DNA of 64,000 bases. It comes from Ralstonia sp. RRA (lineage in GTDB: Bacteria; Pseudomonadota; Gammaproteobacteria; Burkholderiales; Burkholderiaceae). Positions 53,791 through 62,760 of the stretch are shown piece by piece. Position 1 is the stretch's first letter; every line of letters begins with the position of its first letter. A program made the translations under genes and the position numbers. Below the pieces are notes generated by a model. That model made no database searches, was not told the DNA's origin, and saw only the letters and a program-made list of their open reading frames with translations. The stretch is taken from contig NZ_CP146091.1 in the NCBI RefSeq assembly GCF_037023145.1, positions 124,001 to 188,000 of the forward strand, written 5' to 3'.

Positions 53791-55641
53791 TTAGGCGGCG
53801 GCGCGTTGCAGCGTTGTTGTGACCGGTTCGGTCGTCTGTTCGGCTGCAGTCCCCTGTGCGCTGGCGCCGTATCGGTTGACGAAGCGTTCGCTTGCGTCAT
53901 ACGCGTAGAAATCGTGAATGTGTCCGGACAGCAGGCGGTCCTTGTAGGACTGCCACATGGCCGGATCGAAAAAGTCTGCGTGGTGCTTGAGGAAGGACTC
54001 GCGCACGCGCGGATCGCCCAGCAGGAATGTGCCGTACGTCTCCGGAAAGATGTCGTGCGGGCCGACGCTGTACCAGACCTCGCCCGACATTTCCTCTTCT
54101 TCGGTGCGAGCTTGTGGCACCTTGCGGACGTTGCAGTCGGTCAGGTATTCGATCTCGTCGTAGTCGTAGAAGACCACGCGGCCGTGGCGGGTCACGCCAA
54201 AGTTCTTGTACAGCATGTCGCCCGGGAAGATGTTCGCGGCGATCAGTTCCTTGATGGCGTTGCCGTATTCGATGATGCCGTGCTCGACCTGCGCATCGGT
54301 GCCTTCGTGCAGCCAGATGTTCAGCGGCGTCATGCGGCGCTCGATGTAGACGTGGCGGATGACGATCTCTTCGCTGCCGTCTTCGGCGCGCTGGTATTCG
54401 ACCATCGAGGGGGCGTGCTTCTCCAGTTCCTTGATGAGCTCCTCATCAAAGCGCGACAGCGGGAAGGCCACGTCGGAATATTCCAGCGTATCGGCCATGC
54501 GGCCCACGCGGTCGTGTCGTTTCACCAGCTGATACTTGCTCTTGATGAGCTCGCGCGTGGTTTCCTTCGGCGGCGGGAAGTAGTCCTTGATGACCTTGAA
54601 GACGTATGGGTACGACGGCAGCGTGAACACCAGCATCACCAGGCCCTTGATGCCGGGCGCGATGATGAACTTGTCCGACGAGTGCTGCTGGTGGTGGAGG
54701 AAATCCCGATAGAACAGGTTCTTGCCCTGCTTCTGCAGGCCGAGCGAGGTGTAGATCTCGGCGCGCGGCTTGCGCGGCATCAGATCCCGCAGGAAGGTCA
54801 CGTAGGCGGACGGAATTTCCATGTCCACCATGAAGTACGAGTGCGTGAACGAGAACAGGATCATCAACTGTTCCGGGCGCAGCAGCACGGTGTCTAGGCG
54901 CAGTTGGCCATCGGCGTTGCGCATGATCGGCACGGCCAGCGGGTACGACTTGTCGCCGTTGATTACGCGCCCGATGATGTACGCCGACGTGTTGCGGAAG
55001 AACAGCGACGACAGCACATGCACCTGGAAATTCGGCGAGATACGGAAATCGCCAAACTGCTCTTCCACTGCGCGCACCAGGTAGCCGACGTCACGGCTCA
55101 GGTCTTCAAATGGTGCGTTGAGCTGGAAGTTGTGCACGATGCGTTCGAAGCAGGTGCCCAGGCCATCGCGCGAGCCGGGGTAGTAGGCGCGGTACGTCGG
55201 TTTGGTGGGCGACTCCTCGTTCTCGATGTATTCCGTCGAGATGGCCGGCCGCACGAAGATGAAATCGTTGTTGAAGTACGAGCGGTGCAGGATGCGCGTG
55301 CACACCGAGTTGAAGAAGGTCTCGGCCAGTTCCGGCTGGTGATGGTTGGTCAGCAAGCCGATGTAGTGCAGCTTGATCTGGCGCCAGATTTCGTCGTCGA
55401 TGTTCTCGGCGTCGTATTCGTCTTCCAGGATGACCGACGCTTCGCGCACGCGCTCGTCGTAGTAGGCGATCCGGTCGCGCTGCAATTGCTGCATGGCAGA
55501 CCAGTCCCCGTGCTCGAACGCCACCTTGGCCTGGATGCACACCTCGCGGAACAAGCGGTAGTGCTTGTCGAACCCGTCGAGCATCGTGCGGGCGACGTCG
55601 AAGGCAATCTGCGAGGACAGGAGCTTGGGGAAATGGGACAT
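53791..55641 (-). CDS. aceK: Isocitrate dehydrogenase kinase/phosphatase
   Basis: A 616-residue AceK, which phosphorylates isocitrate dehydrogenase to divert carbon into the glyoxylate shunt during growth on acetate or acetyl-CoA-yielding compounds and can reverse this. Recognisable parts include the regulatory first half ([28 protein letters not shown]), the ATP-binding [20 protein letters not shown] and [12 protein letters not shown], and the kinase segment [20 protein letters not shown] with [15 protein letters not shown]. The ATG at 55641 gives the usual [17 protein letters not shown] start. Position among leucine genes agrees with acetyl-CoA as product. Confidence 0.95.
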   Translation of the reverse strand: MSHFPKLLSSQIAFDVARTMLDGFDKHYRLFREVCIQAKVAFEHGDWSAMQQLQRDRIAYYDERVREASVILEDEYDAENIDDEIWRQIKLHYIGLLTNHHQPELAETFFNSVCTRILHRSYFNNDFIFVRPAISTEYIENEESPTKPTYRAYYPGSRDGLGTCFERIVHNFQLNAPFEDLSRDVGYLVRAVEEQFGDFRISPNFQVHVLSSLFFRNTSAYIIGRVINGDKSYPLAVPIMRNADGQLRLDTVLLRPEQLMILFSFTHSYFMVDMEIPSAYVTFLRDLMPRKPRAEIYTSLGLQKQGKNLFYRDFLHHQQHSSDKFIIAPGIKGLVMLVFTLPSYPYVFKVIKDYFPPPKETTRELIKSKYQLVKRHDRVGRMADTLEYSDVAFPLSRFDEELIKELEKHAPSMVEYQRAEDGSEEIVIRHVYIERRMTPLNIWLHEGTDAQVEHGIIEYGNAIKELIAANIFPGDMLYKNFGVTRHGRVVFYDYDEIEYLTDCNVRKVPQARTEEEEMSGEVWYSVGPHDIFPETYGTFLLGDPRVRESFLKHHADFFDPAMWQSYKDRLLSGHIHDFYAYDASERFVNRYGASAQGTAAEQTTEPVTTTLQRAAA

Positions 55642-55815
55642 GGCGTGTGCGCGGGGGAGGGCAGAAAAGCAATCAGAAAAGCAGCCAACCACGAAGACCT
55701 AGATTGTATGGCCTCTGCTGCTGTGTCCACGCCCTGAAACCGTTCCGCCTCCTTATCCGTTTGGCCGATGGCTCCGTGCCACCCGCCTGTCCGCGACGAC
55801 CGCCCGGCGCCCGCC

Positions 55816-56997
55816 TTACATCGTTTCTGCGTACAGCTCGCGCCCGATCAGCATGCGGCGGATTTCCGAGGTGCCGGCGCCAATCTCGTACAGCTTGGCA
55901 TCACGCCACAGGCGGCCGACCGGGAACTCGTTGATGTAACCGTTGCCGCCCAGGATCTGGATGGCTTCGCCGGCCATCCAAGTGGCCTTTTCGGCGGTGT
56001 AGAGGATCACGCCGGCGCAGTCCTTGCGCACTTGGCGCACGTGGTCGCGGCCCAGCGAATCGAGGTTCTTGCCGACCGTGTACAGGTACGCGCGGCACGC
56101 CTGCAGCGTGGTGTACATGTCGGCCATCTTGCCCTGGATGAGCTGGAATTCACCAATGCTCTGGCCGAACTGCTTGCGGTCGTGGATGTAGGGCGTGACC
56201 ACGTCCATGCAGGCCTGCATGATGCCGATCGGCCCGCCGGAGAGCACCGCGCGCTCGTAATCCAGCCCGCTCATCAGCACCTTGGTGCCGCCGTTTTCCT
56301 GGCCGAGGATGTTTTCCACCGGCACTTCCACGTTGTCGAACACCAGCTCGCCTGTGTGCGAGCCGCGCATGCCGAGCTTGTCCAGCTTCTGCGCCACCGA
56401 GAAGCCCTTCATGCCCTTTTCGACGATGAACGCGGTCATGCCGCGCGCACCCAGCTCGGGCTCGGTCTTGGCGTAGACGACCAGCACGTCGCAGTCCGGG
56501 CCGTTGGTGATCCACATCTTGGTGCCGTTGAGCACGTAGCGGTCACCCTTGAGTTCGGCGCGCAACTTCATGCTGACGACGTCGGAGCCAGCATTCGGCT
56601 CGCTCATCGCCAGCGCGCCCACCCATTCACCCGACACCAGCTTGGGCAAGTACTTGGCCTTCTGGGCCGCCGTGCCGTTGCGGTGGATCTGGTTCACGCA
56701 CAGGTTCGAGTGCGCGCCATACGACAGGCCCACCGAGGCGGACGCGCGGCTGATTTCTTCCATGGCGATCATGTGCGCCAGGTAGCCCATGTTGGCGCCG
56801 CCGTATTCCTCGGCCACCGTGATGCCGAGCACACCCAGTTCGCCCATCTTGCGCCACGCGTCCATCGGGAACTGGTCGGTGCGGTCGATTTCTCCTGCAC
56901 GCGGTGCCAGCTCGCCCTGCGCCCAGTCGCGCACGGCTGAGCGCAGCATCTCGATGTCTTCGCCCAAGTCGAATTTCAGGCCGGGCAGTTCAATCAT
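55816..56997 (-). CDS. ivd: Isovaleryl-CoA dehydrogenase
   Basis: A 393-residue acyl-CoA dehydrogenase (LiuA). [19 protein letters not shown] and [20 protein letters not shown] are the FAD/substrate motifs. The catalytic glutamate, Glu248 in [12 protein letters not shown], is at the position characteristic of isovaleryl-CoA dehydrogenases, and the C-terminus ([20 protein letters not shown]) lacks Glu at the usual site. It oxidises isovaleryl-CoA to 3-methylcrotonyl-CoA, the first committed step of leucine breakdown. It lies downstream of liuR and a palindromic site. Confidence 0.95.
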   Translation of the reverse strand: MIELPGLKFDLGEDIEMLRSAVRDWAQGELAPRAGEIDRTDQFPMDAWRKMGELGVLGITVAEEYGGANMGYLAHMIAMEEISRASASVGLSYGAHSNLCVNQIHRNGTAAQKAKYLPKLVSGEWVGALAMSEPNAGSDVVSMKLRAELKGDRYVLNGTKMWITNGPDCDVLVVYAKTEPELGARGMTAFIVEKGMKGFSVAQKLDKLGMRGSHTGELVFDNVEVPVENILGQENGGTKVLMSGLDYERAVLSGGPIGIMQACMDVVTPYIHDRKQFGQSIGEFQLIQGKMADMYTTLQACRAYLYTVGKNLDSLGRDHVRQVRKDCAGVILYTAEKATWMAGEAIQILGGNGYINEFPVGRLWRDAKLYEIGAGTSEIRRMLIGRELYAETM

Positions 56998-57128
56998 GGT
57001 GGGTCTCCTTGGGCGCGTGCATGGAAATCAGGCCGCGCGTGTCTCTGGGTAAGTGTTCTGGCGTTGTGAAGTGCGTGTCGCTTGTGGCGGGCGCACCGGT
57101 GCCGGGAGGGTGCTACAGGGTGTTGCGT

Positions 57129-57156
57129 ATTGTATTGACGTTTACGTAAACGTCAA
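57129..57156 (-). promoter_or_regulatory. ivd promoter with overlapping LiuR palindrome
   Basis: On the minus strand TTGACG (57156-57151) and TACAAT (57134-57129) are separated by 16 bases, a good sigma-70 promoter. A perfect 22-base palindrome (57135-57156) covers the -35 and the whole spacer; its arms are TTGACG and CGTCAA around TTTACGTAAA. It contains two overlapping copies of the 16-base pattern TTKACGTNNACGTMAA. A bound MerR-family dimer here would control ivd. Confidence 0.75.
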
Positions 57157-57184
57157 TAAGCGTCAACCACGTAAGACTGCGGAA

Positions 57185-57691
57185 TCAGGCTGCCTTGCGT
57201 CGCTTTGGCGGTTTGGCCGTGCCTGCCTGGGCGTCTTCCAGCAGGCGACGGCACTGGCGCTCGTGCTGGTCGATCTCGGCCAACTGGGCGTTCAGGTCGT
57301 CCATCTGCTGCGTGAGCACGGCGCGGTGCTGCGCCAGCGAGGCCAGGAAGCGCTCCAGTTGCGGCACCGTATCGCGCGGCGATTCATATAGATCAAGGAT
57401 CTCCTTGATCTCGCCCAGCGACAGGCCGAGCCGCTTGCCGCGCAGGGTCAGCTTCAGGCGCGTGCGCTCACCGGCGGAATACACGCGGCGGCGTCCGCCC
57501 GGGCCCTGGCGATCCGGCGCCAGCAGGCCCTGGTCTTCGTAGAAGCGGATGGCGCGCGGGGTGATGTCGAATTCGCGGGCGAGGTCGGTGATGGTGTAGC
57601 TGATATCGTCACCGGGGTCACTCAGGCAGCTCTCGCCGGATTCGAGATCAGCGGCAAGCTCAGCGGCGGCAGACGGGGTGGAAGCAGACAT
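57185..57691 (-). CDS. liuR: MerR family regulator LiuR
   Basis: A 168-residue MerR-type regulator. YTITDLAREFDITPRAIRFY is the DNA-binding start of the LiuR subgroup, followed by QGLLAPDRQGPGGRRRVYSA and ERTRLKLTLRGKRLGLSLGE, then a coiled-coil helix and a basic tail (KPPKRRKAA). LiuR proteins control leucine/isovalerate genes in proteobacteria. The ATG at 57691 begins a 28-residue acidic leader. It precedes ivd on the same strand and is divergent from the MBL gene, with a candidate site between. Confidence 0.92.
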   Translation of the reverse strand: MSASTPSAAAELAADLESGESCLSDPGDDISYTITDLAREFDITPRAIRFYEDQGLLAPDRQGPGGRRRVYSAGERTRLKLTLRGKRLGLSLGEIKEILDLYESPRDTVPQLERFLASLAQHRAVLTQQMDDLNAQLAEIDQHERQCRRLLEDAQAGTAKPPKRRKAA

Positions 57692-57772
57692 ACGGCGGGT
57701 GATCCTGTGATGGCGGGTGCGCATCGGGCAGCCAATTTAAGTTTTCGCTTAAGATGGGAGACCGGCGACGAA

Positions 57773-57794
57773 TTGACGTTTACGTTAGCGTCAA
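57773..57794 (+). promoter_or_regulatory. LiuR-type site between liuR and the MBL gene
   Basis: A near-perfect 22-base palindrome with arms TTGACG and CGTCAA, differing from the ivd site by two bases in the centre (TTTACGTTAG instead of TTTACGTAAA). It lies midway between divergent liuR and the MBL gene, so it may serve autoregulation of liuR, control of the MBL operon, or both. Confidence 0.7.
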
Positions 57795-57854
57795 TGGCGT
57801 CAAACCGCAATGCATGAAGACTGCCTTCCGAAGGCGGCACTTGAGACCACACCC

Positions 57855-58934
57855 ATGAACGCGCTCGAACACCAACTCGACTATCCCTTTGGCGACACGC
57901 TGCCTGAAGGCGGCACGCGGTTTGAAGTCGCCCCCGGCATCTATTGGCTGCGCATGCCGCTGCCGTTTGCGCTCGATCACATCAACCTCTGGCTGCTGCG
58001 CGATCACCAGGATGGGCAAGACGGCTGGACCATCGTCGACTGCGGCATCAACCACGAAGCCATTCGCGGGTACTGGGAAACTATCTTCGCGAACCATCTC
58101 GACGGCCTGCCGGTGCTGCGCGTGCTGGTGACGCACTGCCACCCCGATCACGTTGGCCTTTCCAGCTGGCTGTGCGAGGGCGGCGATCAGAAACGCTGGA
58201 ACGTGCGCCTGTGGATGAGCCTGGGCGACTATGCGTTCGCGCGCATGTTGGTGGGCGGTACGGGTGCCTCGAACGCCGGCGGCGAATTTGCCGCGCGCCA
58301 CTTCGAGCGCCACGGCCTGACGGACCCCACCTCCATCGATGGCATCCGCAACCGCAAGGATTACTACAGCACGCTGGTGCCGGGCGTCCCCGGCCAGTAC
58401 CGCCGCTTGATGGACGGCAACGTCGTCACCATCGGCCAACATAAGTGGCGCGTCATCACCGGCTTCGGCCATGCGCCCGAGCATGTCGCGCTCTACAGTG
58501 AAGACGCCAACATGCTGATTTCTGGCGACATGGTGTTGCCGCGCATCTCCACCAACGTGAGCGTGTTCGATCTGGAACCCGAGGCCGATCCGCTGACGCT
58601 GTATCTGGATTCGCTCGGCAAGTACGAGCCGCTGCCGGCAGATGTGCTGATCCTGCCGTCGCACGGGCGGCCGTTCCGTGGGCTGCATACGCGCATCCGC
58701 CAACTGCGGGATCACCACGTCGATCGCCTGGCCGATACGCTGGCCGCGTGCAAGGCTGCGCCGCAATCCGCACGCGACATCGTCAACGTCATCTTCAAGC
58801 GCCAGTTTGACGTGCACCAGATGACCTTTGCGATGGGCGAGGCGCTGGCACACCTGCACGCCCTGTGGCATCGGGGCGAGTTGGTGCGCGAGACCGGCAC
58901 CGATGGCATCATCCGCTTTCACGTAGCAACATAA
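57855..58934 (+). CDS. MBL-fold metallo-hydrolase of the LiuR regulon
   Basis: A 359-residue metallo-beta-lactamase-fold protein with VTHCHPDHVG (HCHPDH at residues 94-99), second-half zinc ligands in GHAPEHVAL and ISGDMVLPRI, and LILPSHGRPFRGLHTRI. The family with this long C-terminal helical part includes thioesterase-like and glyoxalase-II-like enzymes. A role in acyl-CoA metabolism is suggested by the LiuR-type site directly upstream, but the substrate is unknown. The ATG at 57855 follows the site by 60 bases. Confidence 0.87.
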   Translation: MNALEHQLDYPFGDTLPEGGTRFEVAPGIYWLRMPLPFALDHINLWLLRDHQDGQDGWTIVDCGINHEAIRGYWETIFANHLDGLPVLRVLVTHCHPDHVGLSSWLCEGGDQKRWNVRLWMSLGDYAFARMLVGGTGASNAGGEFAARHFERHGLTDPTSIDGIRNRKDYYSTLVPGVPGQYRRLMDGNVVTIGQHKWRVITGFGHAPEHVALYSEDANMLISGDMVLPRISTNVSVFDLEPEADPLTLYLDSLGKYEPLPADVLILPSHGRPFRGLHTRIRQLRDHHVDRLADTLAACKAAPQSARDIVNVIFKRQFDVHQMTFAMGEALAHLHALWHRGELVRETGTDGIIRFHVAT

Positions 58935-58957
58935 AGCGCATTCCACCGGAGCCCAAC

Positions 58958-59344
58958 ATGGCCGACCAGCACGACGTTCTTGATGACAGCGCCGCCGTTC
59001 TGCCGTTTCCCGCCGCCACGCCCACAGCGCCGTACTACGCGGTGATCTTCTCGTCCACGCGCACCGAAGGTGACAACGGCTACGGTGCGATGGCCGATCG
59101 CATGGTCGAGCTGGCGCGCGACATGCCCGGCTTCCTGGGCATCGAGTCCGTGCGCGACGAGGGTGCAACGCAGCAGGGACGACCTGGCATTACGGTGTCG
59201 TACTGGTCGTCGCTGGAGGCCATTCGCGAGTGGAAGAACCAGGTCGAGCACCTGACCGCGCAGAAGATGGGGCGCGAGCAGTGGTATGCGACGTATCACC
59301 TGCGGATTGCCAAGGTGGAGTACGACTACAACTTCCTGCGCTAG
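58958..59344 (+). CDS. Antibiotic biosynthesis monooxygenase (ABM) family protein
   Basis: A 128-residue protein with an ABM ferredoxin-like fold: YYAVIFSSTRTEGDN, MVELARDMPGFLGIESVRDE and SYWSSLEAIREWKNQVEHL. The strand and helix pattern, and the family's usual short size, fit the YgiN/heme-degrading-like group. Function unknown; some members act on quinones. It begins 23 bases after the MBL gene and ends at a strong bidirectional terminator, so the two form one unit. Confidence 0.88.
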   Translation: MADQHDVLDDSAAVLPFPAATPTAPYYAVIFSSTRTEGDNGYGAMADRMVELARDMPGFLGIESVRDEGATQQGRPGITVSYWSSLEAIREWKNQVEHLTAQKMGREQWYATYHLRIAKVEYDYNFLR

Positions 59345-59371
59345 CACTTGGTACTTGGCCCACCACCAACG

Positions 59372-59397
59372 AAAAACCCGCCTGCTGGCGGGTTTTG
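59372..59397. terminator. Bidirectional rho-independent terminator
   Basis: AAAACCCGCC and GGCGGGTTTT pair across a four-base-like loop (TGCT), flanked by A and T runs, between two convergent genes. It can stop transcription of the ABM gene on the plus strand and of the BtuF-like gene on the minus strand. Confidence 0.9.
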
Positions 59398-59415
59398 TTT
59401 TGGGTGGTTGCTGCT

Positions 59416-60264
59416 TTACAGGCGCAATGTCTTTCCGAACTGCGCCAGATACCGCACGCCTTCAATGGCCTTGCTGCCGTACCACGACACCATCTCGCCA
59501 TCGACCAGGGAGACCGGCTTGCCGATCTGCTTTTCCAGCGCGTCGACGTGCTCTTCGGTAAAGCTGTAGGGCTCGGTGGAAAGCAGTACGCAGTCGATGT
59601 TGCGCACCACCTCGTCGCTCCAGCGGAAGGTGGGGTAGCGCGTGTCGGGGCGGTTGGGGCGGGCACAGTCGCCACTCTTCTCGGTGCCGCATTGCATGGG
59701 CGCAGGATCGTCTGGCCACGTATGGCAATTGATGAGCTTGAGCATGCGCGAGATATACGTGTCGCGCGACACCGTCATCCACGGGTCCTGCCAGATGGCG
59801 TACAGCACGCGGTGCGGCAGGAAGTGGCGGCCGCGCAGGGCTTCCAGCTCTTGCGTGAGCGTGTCTGACAGCTTCTGCGCCTGCGCCTCGCGGCGGAAGA
59901 TGCCGCCCAGCAACTGGTATAGCGCGAGGTTGTCTTCCGGCGCGCACGGGTGCGTGACGATGATGTTGGGGATGAACTCGCGCAGCTTGTCGACGGTCGG
60001 GCGCGTGTTCTCGTCAATGTTGACGATGACGTGCGTGGGCGCAAGCTCGCGCAATTTGTCGAGCTTGACCGTCTTGGTGCCGCCCACCTTGGGCACGTTG
60101 CGCACGGCCTCGCGCGGGTGGATGCAGAAGCCGGTGCGGGCGACCAGCTGATCGCCCAGGTCGAGCGAGAACAGCAGGTCGGTAATGGACGGCACCAGGC
60201 TTGCGATGCGCGGTGTGATGTCGACGGGGGCGTGAGCAACGCCTAGCGCGTCGGTAAACGTCAT
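59416..60264 (-). CDS. BtuF-like cobalamin/metal-chelate binding protein, no signal peptide
   Basis: A 282-residue type III periplasmic-binding-fold protein: PRIASLVPSITDLLFSLDLG, GFCIHPREAVRNVPKVGGTK, KLRELAPTHVIVNIDENTRP, as in BtuF-like helical-backbone receptors. No export signal is visible at its start, and no ABC transporter genes adjoin. It may be cytoplasmic, as some members of this group appear to be. Its ATG overlaps the SDR gene stop by four bases. The ligand is unknown. Confidence 0.83.
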   Translation of the reverse strand: MTFTDALGVAHAPVDITPRIASLVPSITDLLFSLDLGDQLVARTGFCIHPREAVRNVPKVGGTKTVKLDKLRELAPTHVIVNIDENTRPTVDKLREFIPNIIVTHPCAPEDNLALYQLLGGIFRREAQAQKLSDTLTQELEALRGRHFLPHRVLYAIWQDPWMTVSRDTYISRMLKLINCHTWPDDPAPMQCGTEKSGDCARPNRPDTRYPTFRWSDEVVRNIDCVLLSTEPYSFTEEHVDALEKQIGKPVSLVDGEMVSWYGSKAIEGVRYLAQFGKTLRL

Positions 60265-61055
60265 GACGAAATCTCAGGTTTGCGGGGTTTGCGCGGCGCG
60301 CGCGCAAAGGCCAGGTCATACAGCCAACGCGGCAGCACGTGCAGCAGCTTGGCCACGATCCCCATCTGCCAGGGCAGCACGGTAAAGCGCACGCCGCGGT
60401 GGATTGCCTCCACGGCTTTCTGTGCGAACACGTCCACCGGCATCAGGAAGGGCATCGGATACGGGTTGTGCGCGGTCATCGGCGTGCGGATGTAGCCGGG
60501 GGCGATGGTCACCACACGCAAACCGAGCGGGCCAAACTCCACGCGCAGGCTTTCCATCAGCTTGATCACCGCCGATTTGGACGCGCTGTACGCCGCCGCA
60601 CCCGGCAACCCGCGCACACCCGCCACGCTGGCAATACCGACCAGCGTGCCGCCGGGCTGGCCAGGTTTGGCGCGTGCCAGCATCGGCTCGACGAAGGGCT
60701 GGAAGGTGTTGAGCGTACCCATCCAGTTGGTGTCCATCACGCGGGCAAACGCTGCCAGATCGCCCGGTTCGCGCAGGTCGGTGCCTTCCGAAATGCCGGC
60801 GTTGGCGACCACCACGTCAGGCACGCCAGCCTCAGCGATGAAGGCTTCAGCGGCGGCGCGCATCGACTCAGCGTTGCATACATCGGCGGCATTGCAATGT
60901 ACGCGGATGCCTGTCGGTAGCGTCTGCGCGAAGTCCTTGATCACGTCGACGCGCCGTGCAACCAGCCCCAGCGTGGCGCCTTGGGCAGCGTACTGCCGCG
61001 CCAGCGCCTGGCCGATGCCGCTGGAAGCGCCGGTGATGAAGACGGTTTGACTCAT
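60261..61055 (-). CDS. SDR family oxidoreductase
   Basis: A 264-residue short-chain dehydrogenase with FITGASSGIGQALARQ at the start, VANAGISEGTD, the catalytic serine in SVAGVRGLPGAAAYSASK and YSASK (Tyr-x-x-x-Lys), then APGYIRTPMTAHNPY. Substrate unknown. The ATG at 61055 gives the canonical start. It overlaps the BtuF-like gene by four bases. Confidence 0.88.
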   Translation of the reverse strand: MSQTVFITGASSGIGQALARQYAAQGATLGLVARRVDVIKDFAQTLPTGIRVHCNAADVCNAESMRAAAEAFIAEAGVPDVVVANAGISEGTDLREPGDLAAFARVMDTNWMGTLNTFQPFVEPMLARAKPGQPGGTLVGIASVAGVRGLPGAAAYSASKSAVIKLMESLRVEFGPLGLRVVTIAPGYIRTPMTAHNPYPMPFLMPVDVFAQKAVEAIHRGVRFTVLPWQMGIVAKLLHVLPRWLYDLAFARAPRKPRKPEISS

Positions 61056-61095
61056 GTCGGGTGTCCTGTCGAAGGAGGGCAAGGAAAGTTGGCAC

Positions 61096-61122
61096 AAAAA
61101 ACGCCCGCACGGAGGCGGGCGC
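61096..61122 (-). terminator. Rho-independent terminator after dsbA
   Basis: On the minus strand GCGCCCGCC and the complementary GGCGGGCGT-type arm (CGCCCGCAC/GGAGGCGGGC on the plus strand) form a stable stem, followed by a run of six T on the minus strand. It lies between dsbA and the SDR gene and should end dsbA transcription. Confidence 0.85.
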
Positions 61123-61170
61123 TGGTGGTGGTATCTCGCCCTGGGGCGAGGCCCCAGGTGCGGTCATCCA

Positions 61171-61827
61171 TCACAGTTTGCGGTCGCGCACCTGCTGGAC
61201 GAGGTAGTCGAGCGTCTGCGCGGCGCCCACGTTGCTGCCAGCATCGGCCGGCGACGTGGTGTACTTGCCTTGCACCACGATGGTCGGCACACCTTCGATC
61301 TTGTACTGATCGGCCAGTTGTGCGGCGCGTTTGGTATTGGAGTTTACGCTGAACGAGTTGTAGGCATCGCGGAACTGCTTCTCGTCGACACCATTGGCGG
61401 CCATGAACTTGGCAATGTCATCCAGTTCCGACATCGAGCGGTAGTTCTTGTGCAGCTGGTCAAACACGCGGTCATGCAGCGTGCGGCCGCTGGCATCCTT
61501 GGCGTCCAGCTTGCCCAGCGCTTCGAGCGTGTAGTAGATGCGCGTATGCGGTTCCAGCTTGGCGTTGAAGGCCACTGGCACGCGCTTGATCACCACGTCC
61601 TTGCCTTGCTTGGCCACCCAGGCCGTCCAGGTGTTTTCAAAGTCGTAGCAATGGGGGCAGCCGTACCAGAAGAACTCCGTGACTTCGATCTTGCCTGCGG
61701 GCACCGGCTGCGGCGATTGCAGCACTTTGTATTCCTTGCCGGCGGTGGGCGCGGCCTGGGCCGGCGCAGTCATCAGGAAACCGGCGCCGGTAGCGAGGGC
61801 GATCAGGAAAGCAGCGAGTTTTTTCAT
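61171..61827 (-). CDS. dsbA: Thiol:disulfide interchange protein DsbA
   Basis: A 218-residue periplasmic oxidoreductase with a signal peptide (KKLAAFLIALATGAG, cleaved around residue 25), active site FFWYGCPHCYDFE (Cys57-Pro-His-Cys60) and cis-proline loop GVPTIVVQGKY. It introduces disulfides in exported proteins, with DsbB reoxidising it elsewhere. The ATG at 61827 places the signal at the N-terminus; the first CXXC and length are typical. It follows the SPOR gene. Confidence 0.94.
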   Translation of the reverse strand: MKKLAAFLIALATGAGFLMTAPAQAAPTAGKEYKVLQSPQPVPAGKIEVTEFFWYGCPHCYDFENTWTAWVAKQGKDVVIKRVPVAFNAKLEPHTRIYYTLEALGKLDAKDASGRTLHDRVFDQLHKNYRSMSELDDIAKFMAANGVDEKQFRDAYNSFSVNSNTKRAAQLADQYKIEGVPTIVVQGKYTTSPADAGSNVGAAQTLDYLVQQVRDRKL

Positions 61828-61925
61828 GGCGAATGGACGAAATAGGCGGGAAAGCCAGGGAAACCGAATCTGTGCAGCCCAAGGCGGGTGCCAGCGTAAC
61901 TGAATCTCAGGTTTCTGACAGATCA

Positions 61926-61945
61926 CAGCCCGCCGGGTTCAAGCG
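61926..61945 (-). terminator. Possible hairpin between the SPOR gene and dsbA
   Basis: CAGCCCGC and GCGGGCTG form an 8-base stem in the gap between the SPOR gene (stop at 61963) and dsbA. There is no clear T run on the minus strand, so it may only attenuate transcription. Confidence 0.4.
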
Positions 61946-61962
61946 GGCTGCGTGTTTTCATG

Positions 61963-62691
61963 TCACTGCTGGCGGGCGAAGCGGATGACCGACGATTCCA
62001 CGCCCGAAGCCTGCAGGCGGCTGCGCACGGCGGTCATCTCGTCCAGCGAGTTGTACGGGCCCATACGCACGCGGAACATGGTGGCGCCGTTCACTTCACG
62101 CTGCGTCACCTTGGCCTCGAAGCCCTGCATGGCGAGGTTGCCCTTCTGGCGCTCGGCATCGTCGGCCGATTTGTAAGCGCCCACTTGTAGGAAATAGCCC
62201 GTCTTGGCGGCATCCTGGCGTGCGATCTCGGCGATTGGGTCCGCCACGGGTTTCTCGTTGGAGGCCGTTGCGGGCGGCGTGGGCTGGGTGGTCTGCTTGG
62301 GCGGGCGCGCGGCAGGCGTGCTGGCCGGCTGCGTGGTCGCGCCCGGTTCGGCCGGGCGGGTGGTCGCTACCGGCGGCGGGGCGTTCGGCTCCGGCACCTG
62401 GTCGACCGGCTTGGCCGGCACGCGGCTCCACAGCGGGGCGTTCGGATCGGCGGCCGGGCCGCTGGCCTGCGGTGCGGCCGGCGCGGGCGTCGGCAGCGGG
62501 TTGACCACGGTGCCAGGCTCGCTCGGCTTGGGCTGCGCGCCGTTGCGCGACACGAACGGCACCGGCGCCTTGGTGATGTACACCGCCACCACGACGGCGA
62601 TCGCCAAACCGACGATCAGGCCAAGCACCAGACCCAGAAACGTGCCGCCCCGTTGCGAGCGGGCACGGGAAGATTGCGTATTGCGTGCCAT
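61963..62691 (-). CDS. SPOR domain cell-division-type protein
   Basis: A 242-residue protein with a short cytoplasmic start, a single membrane helix (GLVLGLIVGLAIAVVVAVYI), a Pro/Ala-rich linker and a C-terminal SPOR domain (residues about 165-240, FLQVGAYKSADDAERQKGNL and RVRMGPYNSLDEMTAVRSRL). SPOR domains bind peptidoglycan stripped of stem peptides at the division septum, as in FtsN and DedD. The ATG at 62691 has AGAAGGA at the right distance. It sits directly downstream of argS. Confidence 0.9.
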   Translation of the reverse strand: MARNTQSSRARSQRGGTFLGLVLGLIVGLAIAVVVAVYITKAPVPFVSRNGAQPKPSEPGTVVNPLPTPAPAAPQASGPAADPNAPLWSRVPAKPVDQVPEPNAPPPVATTRPAEPGATTQPASTPAARPPKQTTQPTPPATASNEKPVADPIAEIARQDAAKTGYFLQVGAYKSADDAERQKGNLAMQGFEAKVTQREVNGATMFRVRMGPYNSLDEMTAVRSRLQASGVESSVIRFARQQ

Positions 62692-62760
62692 GTCCATCCT
62701 TCTAGAAGCGCCCGATTATAAGAGCGCCGTGTGTCGTCACTGCGGTCGTCGCTGCGGGCT

